Source of the DNA: Agapetus fuscipes
Taxonomy: Eukaryota; Arthropoda; Insecta; Trichoptera; Glossosomatidae
Direction of reading: 5' to 3'
Assembly: GCA_951799405.1 (NCBI GenBank)
Contig: OX637344.1
Location: forward strand, 4,092,001 to 4,156,000
Length of the DNA stretch: 64,000 nt
Both the position numbers and the translations under genes were made by a program. This document shows positions 22,276 through 33,616 of this stretch, one piece after another (position 1 is the first letter of the stretch; every line of letters starts with the position of its first letter). Under the pieces are notes generated by a model, which had not been told where the DNA came from, made no database searches, and worked only from the letters and a program-made list of their open reading frames with translations.

Positions 22276-22996
22276 TACACAAGATGGCGACCGCTTTATT
22301 AAGCTTCTCCTTCTTGTTTGAACGCTGTTGAATCGTAAACTTTTAATGGATGAGCTTATTAAATGTTTCCACACAGGTCCCCAAGTATAAAACTTACACT
22401 TAAACTCAACCTAAGCATTCATAAAAAAATGTGTCTTATCTAAAACGCTCACTACACGTGCTGTTAAAATTTTCATATATTTTTTGGTTACTTCATAGTT
22501 GAGTGTAGATGTAAATGTGTATCCATACTCAGCGTTCGGGTCCACCCTTACAAGATTACGTTATATATATATTTCAGTTATTTGAATTGAAAAAGTTTGG
22601 GACTCGCTTATCAGAGCTTTAAAAAGTTTATCAATCAAAATTCCACACTGTATGATTTTGGGATCCATAAATAATTTGCTGAGAGATTTAAGAGTTACAG
22701 TATCAAAGATAACCCCCCTTAATTTTATCTTACAATGGTATAAATGTATGGAAATGATAAGAAGTTGTTTTTCTGTTTTTATAAGTATTCTGGATCTTGA
22801 TTGACTTGTGACGGTTAATTTTAAATTAATAGCGTAAAAATAAATGTTTTACTTCATGGGTTGATTTATTTTCTAAATCAGAATTATCAAGGGATTCACT
22901 TAATAATGGTGTGATAACATCAAAGCCCTCGAGGACATAATGAAACCCGTCAAGAAAAACTTTGCTTTTACTTTTATGTTATAAATTTGAACTTAT
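22276..22996. other. No gene; REP-S at 22378-22456
   Basis: The REP-S copy keeps aagtataaaacttacactt and aaaacgctcac. 22905-22980 matches 12160-12230 (atcaaagccctcgagga / atcaaaagcgctcgagga), another minor dispersed repeat. Confidence 0.35.
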
Positions 22997-23243
22997 AAAT
23001 CTAAATGTAAGTCTAAATCTAAGCTGCAAGGATATGTATCATTTGAGATTCATATTTAATGCACTCCCACAAGCAGACACGCATAATTTCGCGCTCACAC
23101 ATGCCGCATGTGGACCTACAATATAAAAACCCAATTCTCAAATGGACATAAGCCCTGCAACTGAAACAGGGGTAACATTGGCAAAGTGAACCATTTTTTA
23201 CAGTATGGGTGGTCAGCCTCATACCAACCTATAAGTCAAGGAA
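22997..23243 (-). mobile_element. LINE-A 3' end with small deletion
   Basis: Complete except for about 20 bp missing between the ttgcag and ctgtttcagg blocks (near 23161). Confidence 0.8.
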
Positions 23244-23633
23244 TAATCTTTTAAACATTTAACGTCACCATTTCTTATTTCATCGTTTCACGTTTTTTAT
23301 GAACCTCACATTTAAAATGCTTTGATCTTGTATACATATAATCATTAAATATATAAATATGAAAGTTCATGTATAAAATTTTCATGTAAGATAAGACACG
23401 CCTTTAGGAATCTTAAGAATTATAACGAAGCACTTGGAGTTAACCCAGCTGCGACATTAAATGAGTCCAAATACCAAACTGACAGCTGGCATTTCTTTGG
23501 AAATTTACTCCTCGTATGATGTAGAAATGCTACCATTAAGATCAAGCCTGCACCATATTGTTACGAATGTATGTGTTTTTTGTTTTTGTGAGTGTGTCTC
23601 TAAATGTAGGTGTTTAGCCCTTATGATTGTGCT

Positions 23634-23690
23634 GAGCCCGCGGACAGTACTTGGATGGGTTACCACTCAGGTACACCGCGTGCCGTTGGC
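23634..23690 (+). rRNA. 5S rRNA 3'-half fragment (pseudogene)
   Basis: gcggacagtacttggatggg, ttaccactcaggtacaccgc and gtgccgttggc align with the last ~57 nt of arthropod 5S rRNA, covering the intermediate element, box C and the 3' terminus. The 5' half is absent. It ends 6 bp before a SINE1 head. A functional 5S gene is excluded by the truncation. Confidence 0.7.
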
Positions 23691-23695
23691 ATCTT

Positions 23696-23995
23696 GGACC
23701 GGTCCGTAGTCCGTAGTGGCAACACTTCGGACTCTTAAATGGAAGGTTGTGGATTTGGATCTCGGCGGAGCACAACAATATACCATTTATATTTCGAATG
23801 TGCTCTTCGCTGAGTTGAAAAATTCATGAACCTTTACCAAAGACCGGTCACTGAAAGGTCCATCCAACCTTACAACAACTGGGTCTTGCTTGAAAATTGG
23901 CGCTTTCTACAGCGACGACCAAGCTCGCAGAGGGCTCTTGAGGTGTGATACACACAAAAACAGCGCTCACTAAATAAATCATCCTAATATTTTAT
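23696..23995 (+). mobile_element. SINE1
   Basis: Full length from gaccggtccgtagtccgtag to aataaatcatcctaatattt. The A box contains an extra gtccgtag duplication also seen in the copy at 47092, marking a subfamily. The body carries the gcgctttctacagcgacgac hairpin. Confidence 0.85.
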
Positions 23996-24119
23996 TTAAT
24001 CATACAAGGAAAGATTGAAGAAAGAAGGGCTCAAGGATTAAAAGGGATATTTAGCTAGGTAATAATAATATGTACATCCACTTTTCTGCATTTTGTTTTA
24101 TAAGGTATCTCCTCATGAG

Positions 24120-24333
24120 GCGGTGTGGAAGTTATCCACAATTCATGCATCATCAGGAGCTACTTCGGGAGACTGGATTTAGAAGCCTGGAAACGAGGCG
24201 CAACAGGTCCCTTATGGTGCTCACTCATAAGGTCATCAACGGCTTAATATTGACAGTCCCACCCTGTTCGAGGGCTACAGGTTGTATGTGCCTGACGACC
24301 ACACCCGAGGGCGTTGAAGAATTTAAATTTTAA
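24120..24333 (+). pseudogene. CR1/jockey-type RT C-terminal fragment
   Basis: The frame includes LLRETGFRSLETRRNRSLMV and THKVINGL, the 'L..R R..L...YK..NG' region that follows the polymerase domain in CR1/jockey reverse transcriptases. Nothing else of the element remains. Confidence 0.5.
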
Positions 24334-24589
24334 TATATCTTTGCAACTTGAATAAGAAATTAAAAATTATAGAGATGTCACCTTTTATTTCGTACAAAAA
24401 TCCTAAATACATGAATTTGCCTTAAAACAAATTCAATGATTTGTCTTTTGTGATATATTTTCGATTCAAAAGCAAAAGACAAGACTCCCGTAGCGCTTAC
24501 GAAGACAAGATACAAACAAAGATTTATTTGCGAAGTCAAAAACTACGCAAAAATACTGTCGGAGGTAAGTGAGGAACATTTATCACTTA

Positions 24590-24695
24590 GCCCGAACTTC
24601 AAGTATAAAGCTTTACGTACATACTCAACCAAAGCGTTTTATTAAAAATTAAATTATAGATTATTATAGATGGGAACTAAAATGCTCACTTTTTA
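24590..24695 (+). repeat. REP-S, interrupted
   Basis: tcaagtataaagctttacgt, tactcaaccaaagcg, then a LINE-A-tail-like insert (attatagattattatagat) before aaaatgctcac. Confidence 0.45.
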
Positions 24696-24719
24696 ATAGT
24701 AGATTGATCGAAACAGTTT

Positions 24720-25073
24720 GGTGATCTTGGAAATTCTCTTCAAGATCTGGAGATCATAAACGAGTCCAGTTCCATGGAAATTAGCAATGAAGGAACTTGC
24801 GAAGGAGAGTTAAGACGTCGTATCGCCATTGACAGAAGTGTCATGTCTAAGCTGGACAAAATATGAAAAGACCGGGGTGTGAGTAACAGCACCAAGATAA
24901 AGCTTGTCAGGAGTCTGGTCCACTCTATTTTCTCTATGCTGCTTGATACATGGAATATAACGCAATTAAGAGAAAAATTAACGCTTTCAAAATGTGGTGC
25001 TGGAGGAGCATGCTTCCATGCGGGTCACAACCCTCAGCAATGAGGAACAATATTAGGAAGGAGAAAAGAGCAC
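24720..25073 (+). pseudogene. LINE RT C-terminal fragment (RTE/Proto2-like)
   Basis: Translation across frames gives NEGTCEGELRRRIAIDRSVM, SKLDKI, STKIKLVRSLVHSIFS and NAFKMWCWRSML, the thumb and connecting region common in arthropod endonuclease/RT elements. Stops and frameshifts are present. Cut off at the LINE-A copy at 25074. Confidence 0.6.
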
Positions 25074-25278
25074 AAGTTGGTATTAGGCTGACCAACCATA
25101 CTGTAAACAATGGTCAATGTCACTCCTGTTTCAGGAAAGGTCGGCAAGAGTTGCAGGGCTTATGTTCCTTTGAGATTGGGTTGTTGTGTTGTATGCTCAC
25201 ATGCGGCATGTGTAAGCGCGACCTTATACGTGTCGAAATAAAGTTTACAACTTTTATGAATCTTTGCAACTTAGATTA
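25074..25278 (+). mobile_element. LINE-A 3' end
   Basis: Lacks the first ~20 bp and part of the segment before the tail. Keeps cacatgcggcatgtg. Confidence 0.75.
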
Positions 25279-26065
25279 AAGGTTTTAGATGAATATACGG
25301 AGAAGCAGAAAATGTAATTTGTATATTTTTATCTCATTGACGAAAAATCTTCGATTTCCGCCTTTGGTTATTGGCAATTTTTTCAAATTTACGTAGAAAC
25401 TAAAACATTCACTGGAGTCGCTGTTTTAATTTCAATGCATTTTTTTATAAACTCAATAATTGAGTTTACTTGTTAAGTTTTATACTTGAAGTGCTGTACC
25501 TAAGTCGACCTAACAATCAATTACTTATTTTTCTGTCACTCCTTTTTACATCTGTCTAGGCAAAAGTAACAGATGAGCGTTTCTCAGTCAAAAACAACCC
25601 CCCTACTCTGATGAAATGTGTATAGTTTTCTGTATAAATTTAGCTTAGTACTTATTCAGCATGTGTCTCAGCTTTGACCTTCAAACCTCAATGTGATTAA
25701 TCAATTTTGTATGAAAGACACATATCATAAGAAATTCAGCCTCGATTTTGTATAATTTTTCTTTTTTCTACTTCTACTTTTATCCGAAAAAATATTTTCA
25801 GTGAATTTTATCCATATTTTTGTCCGTTACTCCCTCTCCAAGGCAATTTCCTCGTAGGAGGAAAAAAATTACTCATTATATTTTTGAGGGTACCCATTTC
25901 TATTCACACGGTGAAAGTCCATTGATTTTTTTTTAGTATTCAGATGGAAAAACAAAGCTTAAATTCACTTTTATTTATTCTATTCGCTCAAACGTTTTCG
26001 CCTAAATTATCGCAAATCCCTGCGTATCTGGACCGGAGATAATAATTATTATAATTTGTTATGCT
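25279..26065. other. No gene; REP-S (minus) at 25405-25500
   Basis: The minus-strand REP-S copy has cttcaagtataaaactt and gtaaactcaa. The rest is AT-rich and unmatched. Confidence 0.3.
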
Positions 26066-26253
26066 CCCCTGTTTCAGAGAAGGTCGGCAAGAGTTGCAGG
26101 GTTTATGTTCATTTGAAATTGGGTTATTATATTGTAGGTCCACATGCGGCATATGTTAGCGCGAAATTATACATGTCTGCTTGTGGAAATGCTTTTAATA
26201 TGAATCTTAAATGATATATATCTTTGCAGCTTAGATTTAGATTTAGATTTAGA
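26066..26253 (+). mobile_element. LINE-A 3' end, 5' part missing
   Basis: Starts at cccctgtttcagagaagg and ends in a clean (GATTTA) tail that abuts the tail of a minus-strand SINE1. Confidence 0.75.
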
Positions 26254-26503
26254 CAACTCAAGAGCCATATGCGAACTTGGTCGTCGCTATAGAAAGCACA
26301 AATTCTCAAGCTAGACCCAGTTTCTGTAAGCCTTGATGTTGGTACCTAACCGTTTTTTAGCAAAGGTAGGTTTATGAATTTTTCAACCCACCGAAGAGCA
26401 TATTTGAAAATATAAATGGTATATTTTTTGTGCTCCGCCGGGATTCGAACCCACGATCTTTCATTTACGAGTCCAAAACGTTACCACTAGACTACCGACA
26501 AGT
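26254..26503 (-). mobile_element. SINE1
   Basis: Minus-strand head gtagtctagtggtaacgttt and B box gggttcgaatccc are well preserved. The terminal ~45 bp of the tail is missing where it meets LINE-A. Confidence 0.8.
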
Positions 26504-27024
26504 AAAAAAATGAAGTTTAATTGCATTGTTTTTCAAGAATGTATTAAGTGTCTTGAAATAAATTGGAACAAAGATTATTTCCCATTTTCCGACAGCTATT
26601 TTATACACAAAAGTATAAATAAGTTAAAGTACGGAAAATTTGATTTTCCGACATTTAATTTGGCTCAATTTTCACGTAAAATCCGGCACAGCCTCTGTAA
26701 CAGAAGTCAAAACATTTTAAACAACGTGATATCCGGTCTGACACATGTGTCATAATTATGTGACGTCACTTGACATAACCTACCCACAGTATAAAACTTC
26801 ACATTCAAAAGCGTTCACCAAAAAATATATGGAAATCAAAAGAGCACCTCTGGTGAGTGTTTTAGTTACAATACATTTATGCCGGAAACGCGAGATATGT
26901 TCTAATGAAATAATGAAGGATTTCCTTTGTGATACATTGTTGAATTATGTCGCGTATTGTGTGAGGTGTGTGTACATATTTAATCTTGACATCTATATTA
27001 CTGGAATTATTCATCGTCATCATA
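26504..27024. other. No supported gene; REP-S at 26785-26862
   Basis: An 81-codon frame (26510-26755) and a 101-codon frame (26745-27050) have no motifs; the second covers REP-S and is therefore not a gene. Confidence 0.3.
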
Positions 27025-27350
27025 ATTTTTGGCACGACAACCCTAGGTGAGTCTTAAGCTCTTTGATCAACCGCTGCCAGCGCTGTCTTATCAACGTGGG
27101 CTGAATTCCTACATTTAAAATGTAAAATAAATTTTAAATAATTCGAATTTTTAACCTTTCTCTTGGCGGGTAAACATTACATTGGTATGGCCCGTAGCAA
27201 CCAATATAAAAATATATTGAATGGGAGTTTTAGGCTTCACGGCCGGCTGATGATGCTGGAGAGTTGCTTTCCGGGATCTGTTGCCGTGGTCTGTTGGAGC
27301 TAGAGCTTCTGGACGTTTCACCCATGTTTGCGATGAGCTTCTTCTGCATT
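27025..27350 (-). pseudogene. Retroelement 3' fragments
   Basis: 27025-27105 (ggcacgacaaccctaggtga) resembles the 3' UTR start of arthropod LINEs. On the minus strand 27240-27345 reads GETSRSSSSNRPRQQIPES, a Penelope-like C-terminal style. Both assignments rest on general resemblance. Confidence 0.3.
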
Positions 27351-27574
27351 AAATTATTGTGTAGAAGATGATGTTGATGGAACTGTTTATTGAGAAACTT
27401 AGAATGCAAGTCTGCAGCATCAAAACATTTGTTTGCCTTTTCCTTAGTAACTCGACTGTGTAATTACACAATTAAGTTTACGTCAATTCACGGGACGATC
27501 CTCATTAGTCATACTAAGGATTTAAAATTGGTCGTCTTTTAGATAGTACCTATTTATACAATAGAAATAGGTAT

Positions 27575-27790
27575 TCGATCGAGTGTTCAGTTGGTAGAAT
27601 ACTTGCGTTCCGTGTCGAGAACTAGGGTTCGATCTCCATTGAGGGTGTCAGAAATGTTTTTTTTCCGTTTTGGTGTTTATTACAAATCCAAATTTAATAT
27701 CGGCAAGGCTTACTTAGCCATCACAAGAAAAGATAACTATAGCTCCCTCCCACTTCAACTGCTGGAGTGGTTGTCGTAAGGCGAGCTCCC
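27575..27790 (+). mobile_element. SINE2, 3' truncated
   Basis: Head gagtgttcagttggtagaat, B box gggttcgatctcc, body to gtcgtaaggcgagctccct, where a LINE-A tail begins. Confidence 0.75.
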
Positions 27791-27796
27791 TATATC

Positions 27797-28346
27797 TAAT
27801 TTAAATCTAAGTTGCAAAGATATATTGACATTTAAATTTTATGTTGAATGCACGATCACAGGCTGATACGTGTAAGTTGGCACTTACACATGCAGTATGT
27901 TCACTTGCGAAAAAAAAACAAACCTTGTAAAAATAAATAGATTCCACAGCTACGTGTGACGTATTTGGGAACAACACAGTAAGAACGCACTCTATATGTG
28001 CAGCTAATATAATCTTATCTAAGTAATATGTAACATTGGGGATTCCTATATTATTATGCATTATCGCAAGCAGACACGTATAAGTTCACGCGTGCACATG
28101 CCGCATGTGAACCTACAACATAAAACACAAATCTCAAATGGACATACACCCTGCAACTCTTGCCTTCCTTCCCTGAAACAGGGGTGACATTTACAAAGTG
28201 AACCATTTTTACAGCATGGGTGGTCAGCCTCATACCAACCTATAAAACAAGGAACTTGGGTAATTATTAATTATGAATTTTACACATACCGCATGTGAAC
28301 CTACAACATAAAAATACAAATCTCAAATGAACATACACCCTACAAT
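27797..28346 (-). mobile_element. Three LINE-A 3' end pieces
   Basis: 27797-27930 (tail half), 28040-28255 (full without tail) and 28273-28346 (middle only) lie in the same orientation. The last is cut by the Harbinger-like MITE at 28352. Confidence 0.65.
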
Positions 28347-28351
28347 TCTTA

Positions 28352-28481
28352 GGCCCAGTATTTTCAACGTAAGTATAGCGACTTTATACCGAATGAAAAG
28401 GACGCACTTGTGTTAATCGTGTGGGTAGTTTTTTTTCTTTCAGTTTAAAGTCACATCAGCTAACATTGAAAATACCAGACC
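28352..28481. mobile_element. Harbinger-like MITE, complete
   Basis: 130 bp with ends ggcccagtattttcaacg and cattgaaaataccagacc and a perfect TTA target duplication (28349-28351 and 28482-28484). Confidence 0.85.
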
Positions 28482-28492
28482 TTATGATGATA

Positions 28493-28816
28493 AGGTAGTT
28501 TTTTACGTTACAAAATCGACACCTTCTTTCAAAAGCATGTAAAATTAATGATCATCTTGTAATTTTGGCCCTGAACACCCCTGATTGTGATTGCATTGCA
28601 TGTGTGTGAGAGGTCAGGTCCGGTGCTAATAATGTGATCCTGCGTTAGGACCCCTGGGCGCCATCGCTAATGCGTAATGCCCGGCTAATGGGATTAAATG
28701 ACCTCAGAGATATTGGGAAATGGAACCTGCAGCCTACACCCTAACTGCCGACCTTTCTATTTATTGATCAAGGGACAAACTCGGAAACAAAATGGTGATG
28801 GGAAAAAAACCTTAAT
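28493..28816. other. No feature recognised
   Basis: Relatively GC-rich unmatched stretch at 28590-28760; no long frame. Confidence 0.3.
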
Positions 28817-29375
28817 CGACCGGTTGGGTAACTTAATGGTTGTATCTATGCATTGTGTGTAAAAGTCCTAGGTTTTAATCCCCATTAAGGGAGACAAAAA
28901 TGGTTTCCCGTTTTAGTATTTCTTTCAAAACCAAATTAAAACAAAACCATAAGAAATGATGACCTGCTATGATCTTTATTTATTTATTATCTAGGTTGCA
29001 AATATATATTGATATTTAAGGGTTCATACTTAATGGCGACCCACAAGCAGACACGCGTGAGCTCGTGCATACACATGCTGAATAGGTATGTAGTTATTCA
29101 CTTAACAAATCCATCCTCACATAATTATGAACCTTGCCGCCTTTCCCTGAAACTGGGATGACATTGGCAAGAGAGAACCATGGTTTTACAGCATGAGGGG
29201 TCAGTTTCATACCAGTATGTTAGTCAAGGAACTTCAAAATACCAGTTATATTTACTTAGCCATCACAAGCACTGGCAACTTGCCCCCTCAGGAGCAGGTA
29301 AACCCACTTGTGAAGTAGATGGCGTAAGGCCGGCCCCCTAACCTGCGAAAATAAAAAAGGTTCAAAGAAAAGTAA
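28817..29375 (+). mobile_element. SINE2 split by a LINE-A 3' end
   Basis: Head and upstream body at 28817-28983, downstream body at 29248-29375 (actcagcc-like block, aggccggccccctaacctg). The minus-strand LINE-A unit 28984-29235 sits between them. Confidence 0.65.
28984..29235 (-). mobile_element. LINE-A 3' end, divergent subfamily
   Basis: Sense-strand start gttccttgactaacatactg. A related half-unit lies at 29390-29490. The same variant start occurs at 39587 and 61870. Confidence 0.7.
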
Positions 29376-29840
29376 TAATGTGACCCCTGTAGGACTTCTA
29401 CAACTCCTTCCACGTTACTCTGAAATGTGGTGACATTGGTAAAAGTGAACCAAGGTTTTATAGCATAGTACGGGATATTAATCAAGTAACAATAATATGC
29501 AGAAAAAGAAGAAAAAATATAGTAAATTCTTGCCAAATTGCAAAAATCTCGACGACAACCTTTGCACACACATCCAAAAAATCGGATAAAAAAATATTTG
29601 TACTCACATACTTGACAATGTGATATTGAAACAACAACGCAATATTGGAAAAATCGGCCGGCGAAGCAGTTTCATTTTATTTTATGTCACGGTGATTTTT
29701 TACGTCCCTCTGAGGTTCTAACAACGGCCCAACAGGGGATGTGTATTCCTACCCTCGGTCGTTTTTTCGCCATTTCCTGCGTACATTTTTCATGGTGACA
29801 GGTTAGAACGGCATAGTGACAAAATGACACATGACAGAAC

Positions 29841-30005
29841 TGTTAAGTTGTGGGATCGAGGGTTGATTAATTAAAACTATTTTATTTACGAATTCACAAT
29901 ATATTTTTACTAGTCAGCCATGCTGATGACAGGAAGAAGTACCAGAGACAACTATTATAATTTAGTAGTGATGTAACATATATACCTACCTAATATTTCT
30001 CAACA
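29841..30005 (-). repeat. copia 3' LTR (165 bp)
   Basis: tgttaagttgtgggatcgag to tatttctcaaca, with TGTT...AACA ends. It appears identical to 33452-33616. Preceded by target duplication agaac at 29836-29840. A purine tract (minus gaggaggag, 30006-30015) lies just inside. Confidence 0.95.
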
Positions 30006-30238
30006 CTCCTCCTCAAATTTAACTTAGAACATATTAAATTTGCCTATAAAACATGAGCATATTTAAACAAGCAAAATAAACTTAAGTTACAACAAATTAC
30101 TATTTAGTTCTTTATTTTACAACAGCTCTACTCTATGAATACATTTTATAAAGATTTATCATTAAACAAAATAACTTTAGTGACTCTTAACTCTAAAATC
30201 AACTTTAGTAAAATACTCTTTATAAACTAAAATTGAAA

Positions 30239-33200
30239 TTAATCCATAATTTGGTTAACAAAATTTACAAACTTTTCTTTACACAGGCTTTTAGTCATTA
30301 AATCAGCTAAATTGTTATTAGAATTTATATACTCAATTGAGATGATGTTCCTTTCAACAATGTCTTTAAGGAAATGGGCTCTTATATCTATATGTTTGGT
30401 TCGCTTAGAATTTTCATAACTTTTAGACATAGATATAGCACTTATATTATCAACGAGTAATAAAGCATCACAGTTGTCGTTAAGATGTTTACTCAGGCCC
30501 TTAAGATTTACCAACTCTTGTGCAGTGGCAGCAGCAGCTATGTACTCAGCTTCTGCTGTTGACAAAGCAACACGTGATTGTTTCTTCTTAGTTTTAATAC
30601 TGTATTTGAATTCTTTGATTTCAATCCTTGAGGAACTTTTATGTATACATCTGACTTTAGTTTTCCGTTCAAAAAACGCTGATGGTATATCAAGTTGAGT
30701 AATCATTAAGTCTTCTTGGACTGCCTTTGATAGAAACATTCTCACTGTAGAGTGTCTCGCAACAGGGGCATAATTGCTATCAAAAATATCTCCTTTCTGC
30801 TGTTGGAATCCTTTCACAACTAGTCTAGCCTTTTTGGTTTCTTCATCTTTTTCTTTAAAAATCCATTTGGTATCAATAGCTTTCTTTCCTTTGGGTAATT
30901 CTTTTTCTTCCCAGGTCTCTAATTTTTCAAGTGCTTGTAACTCTTTATTGATAGCTTCTTTCCATTCTGTATTGCTTATAGCCTCTTCATAGGAGCTAGG
31001 TGTATTTGCGCTCAAGCAAATAACTATATTTGTCTCATACTCATCAAGATGCGCAGGTTGTGTTACTATTCTTCCTGATCTTGTTGTTTTCTCTTCTCTT
31101 GTTGCATCTTTGTTTGAATTTCCCTCATCAGTGACTTGTTTGTTTCCTTTTCCTTCTAAATTCTCAGTTTCTTGTTTCTCTTCTTGTCTCATCTCTATTT
31201 TATTTTCTTGGTTTTCTTCTTCTTCTTCTTGAATATATCTTCTTTCCTCGTTTTCTTCCTTTTTGTATACTGTATCACTTTCATCAAATCTCACATCTCT
31301 TGATATTATTATTGAATTTTCTTCTGGATTCCACAATCTGTATCCCACTGTATTATAGCCAACCATTCTTGTCTCTTTTCCTCTTTTATTCAGTTTGTCG
31401 CGTTGAGGTACAATAGTGGCCCACGCCTTTGCGCCAAAAGCTCTTAGTCTTGATAGGTCACAGGTTCCATTTTTCATGAAACACGGTGTTTTATAATTTA
31501 TTGCTGAAGAAGGTGACCTGTTCAGCTGATAGGCAGCACATTGAATAGCTTCGCACCATAAAGTTTTGGGCAAATTAGTATCTGCAAATAAAGTTCTTAC
31601 CTTATCACACAAGGTACGATTTAATCTTTCCGCTACACCGTTGGACTGTTTTGTGTAGGGTAAAGTATATTCTAAACTTATTCCTTTTTTCTTACAAAAA
31701 TCTTTTAACTTATTGGCTGTATATTCCCCGCCATTGTCGCACCTGATTCGCTGAACTGTACTTCCAGTTTCATTTTCAATCCTTCTTATATAGTCAATCA
31801 GTTTCTCTGTTGCTTCAGATTTGTTTACCAAAGGGAACACTACACAGAAATGAGAATAATCATCTAATACCGTCATGAAATATTTCTCACCATTTAGTCC
31901 ACACTCCTTGACAGGTCCCGCTATGTCTGTGTGCAACATTTCTGCTACTCTTTTAGATCTTGGTCTTGTTGTCGGCTGAAATGGTTCTCTAGTTGCCTTT
32001 CCTTCCATACATGGGCTGCACGTTTTATTACTTATTGGTAGGTGCATAATACCCAAACATTTTCTATTTAAATGGCCCAGACGTTTGTGCCAAAGAACAT
32101 CATCACATTGGTTTTTACCTGTACTAATATTACACACTTCATGACATACATTAGCATTTAATTTGTACAATTTCCCATCAGAATTACCAGTAACAAATGA
32201 ATTCTTTCCAGTAATAACAACTTTATATTTATCAAACTTTACATGAAATCCGGCCTCGGTTATCTTTTTGACTGAGAGTAAGTTATAGATTATGTTTTCT
32301 ACAATTAAAGCATCAACATTTATTTTTAAGTTTTTGTATTTTATTTTTAAATTACCTTTTTTGTAAGCATTAATGTACTGGCCATTTGCAACTAATATTT
32401 TTACACTTTTATCTAGTATTTGAATGTTTGTCATGTATTTTTCAAATTTTTCACTTACAAGATGTTGTGTGCACCCTGAGTCCACAATGAAGGTGATATC
32501 ATAGCCTTTGTTTATACTTTCAGCACTAAAAACATTTTCACTGGCTACAAAACCGATCTCCGATTCACTCATTAATGAAGTAGCACCTTGTCCCGGGAAG
32601 CCTCTGCCTCGGGATACTCGTCCTTGAAATCTGCCTCTTCCTCTGCGATTTTGACCATAACCTCGACCTTGACCTTGGTTCCGTCCTCCTCTGTATTTTC
32701 CTTGTTCCTTATTACCAGTACTACACTCATAAGACTTGTGCCCTGGTTTCCCGCATGTGTAACAGTACATCATAAATGCGTTCTCCTGGTTCACTGTATC
32801 GGTGCTGATCTTAGTTTCGGCATCCAACAGTCTGGCCTTGACAAAATCAAAACTTAACTTCTTTTCTGAAGCCATTGTTTCTATTGATGTAATTACAGGA
32901 TCATATTCTTTCGGCAGTGATGAGAGTAGGTAACAAATTTGATCTTCTTCGTCTACTTTGACGTCGATGGCTTTCAGGTCGCTGATAATCGAACTAAACT
33001 TGATTAGGTATTGCTGCAGCGGCTCATTATTGCATTTCAATGTTATTAATTTGCGTTTCAAGTGGAATCTGTTGAAAACACTTTTTCTTTCAAAAACATT
33101 TTGAAGAAAATTAAGCATTTCTCTTGCAGTTCTGCCATCCTTAATGATTTCTATATATTTATCAGACACGCTTTGAGCCAAGATTGATTTAGCTTTCGCA

Positions 33201-33355
33201 TCATCCTTTTTGGATTTTTCTGTATTAATTTCACTTTCATCCAACACATATTCCACCTGTTTCTCCTGTAGAATAAGTTTTAGACGAAATTTCCACGTAC
33301 TAAAGTTTGACTTCTCATCCAAAAATGGCAAATTAGACAAAGCAGCGCCAGCCAT
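30239..33355 (-). CDS. copia-type Gag-Pol with internal RT deletion
   Basis: 1038 codons. In order: Gag (FSTWKFRLKLIL near residue 18), zinc knuckle CYTCGKPGHKSYEC near 197, protease with VDSGCTQHLV near 291, integrase with H-H...CSPC zinc site near 440, then LHTDIAGP, RCDNGGEY and GVAERLNR giving the D,D35E triad. Next come the start of RT (DTKWIFKEK, QLDIPSAF) and RNase H (LSTAEAEYIAA, KHIDIRAHFLKD). The segment from shortly after LDIPSAF to just before RNase H, including the YVDD catalytic box, is missing, yet the frame stays open. Intact copia proteins are roughly 1400 residues. The copy therefore cannot reverse transcribe itself. Confidence 0.95.
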   Translation of the reverse strand: MAGAALSNLPFLDEKSNFSTWKFRLKLILQEKQVEYVLDESEINTEKSKKDDAKAKSILAQSVSDKYIEIIKDGRTAREMLNFLQNVFERKSVFNRFHLKRKLITLKCNNEPLQQYLIKFSSIISDLKAIDVKVDEEDQICYLLSSLPKEYDPVITSIETMASEKKLSFDFVKARLLDAETKISTDTVNQENAFMMYCYTCGKPGHKSYECSTGNKEQGKYRGGRNQGQGRGYGQNRRGRGRFQGRVSRGRGFPGQGATSLMSESEIGFVASENVFSAESINKGYDITFIVDSGCTQHLVSEKFEKYMTNIQILDKSVKILVANGQYINAYKKGNLKIKYKNLKINVDALIVENIIYNLLSVKKITEAGFHVKFDKYKVVITGKNSFVTGNSDGKLYKLNANVCHEVCNISTGKNQCDDVLWHKRLGHLNRKCLGIMHLPISNKTCSPCMEGKATREPFQPTTRPRSKRVAEMLHTDIAGPVKECGLNGEKYFMTVLDDYSHFCVVFPLVNKSEATEKLIDYIRRIENETGSTVQRIRCDNGGEYTANKLKDFCKKKGISLEYTLPYTKQSNGVAERLNRTLCDKVRTLFADTNLPKTLWCEAIQCAAYQLNRSPSSAINYKTPCFMKNGTCDLSRLRAFGAKAWATIVPQRDKLNKRGKETRMVGYNTVGYRLWNPEENSIIISRDVRFDESDTVYKKEENEERRYIQEEEEENQENKIEMRQEEKQETENLEGKGNKQVTDEGNSNKDATREEKTTRSGRIVTQPAHLDEYETNIVICLSANTPSSYEEAISNTEWKEAINKELQALEKLETWEEKELPKGKKAIDTKWIFKEKDEETKKARLVVKGFQQQKGDIFDSNYAPVARHSTVRMFLSKAVQEDLMITQLDIPSAFFERKTKVRCIHKSSSRIEIKEFKYSIKTKKKQSRVALSTAEAEYIAAAATAQELVNLKGLSKHLNDNCDALLLVDNISAISMSKSYENSKRTKHIDIRAHFLKDIVERNIISIEYINSNNNLADLMTKSLCKEKFVNFVNQIMD

Positions 33356-33429
33356 TTTTTTTACTATCCTTTTTTACTGCGCGGATCGCAACCCCAAAAT
33401 ATACTTCACTATTAATCAACCTCACTCAC

Positions 33430-33451
33430 TATTAACCACGTTCTGCTACCA
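33430..33451 (-). promoter_or_regulatory. copia primer binding site
   Basis: Immediately inside the 5' LTR, the minus strand reads tggtagcagaacg. Its first 10 bases complement the 3' end of initiator methionine tRNA. Confidence 0.7.
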
Positions 33452-33616
33452 TGTTAAGTTGTGGGATCGAGGGTTGATTAATTAAAACTATTTTATTTAC
33501 GAATTCACAATATATTTTTACTAGTCAGCCATGCTGATGACAGGAAGAAGTACCAGAGACAACTATTATAATTTAGTAGTGATGTAACATATATACCTAC
33601 CTAATATTTCTCAACA
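33452..33616 (-). repeat. copia 5' LTR (165 bp)
   Basis: Identical by eye to 29841-30005. Followed by target duplication agaac at 33617-33621. The promoter and polyadenylation signals of the element are expected here but not individually assigned. Confidence 0.95.

Noticed and set aside
26510..26755. 81-codon frame with globular-looking composition
   Set aside because: No motif, no splice or promoter context, and neighbouring frames cover dispersed repeats; not supportable.
30474..33485. Plus-strand frames of 72-91 codons opposite the copia polyprotein
   Set aside because: Antisense shadows of a well-supported 1038-codon frame with clear domains.
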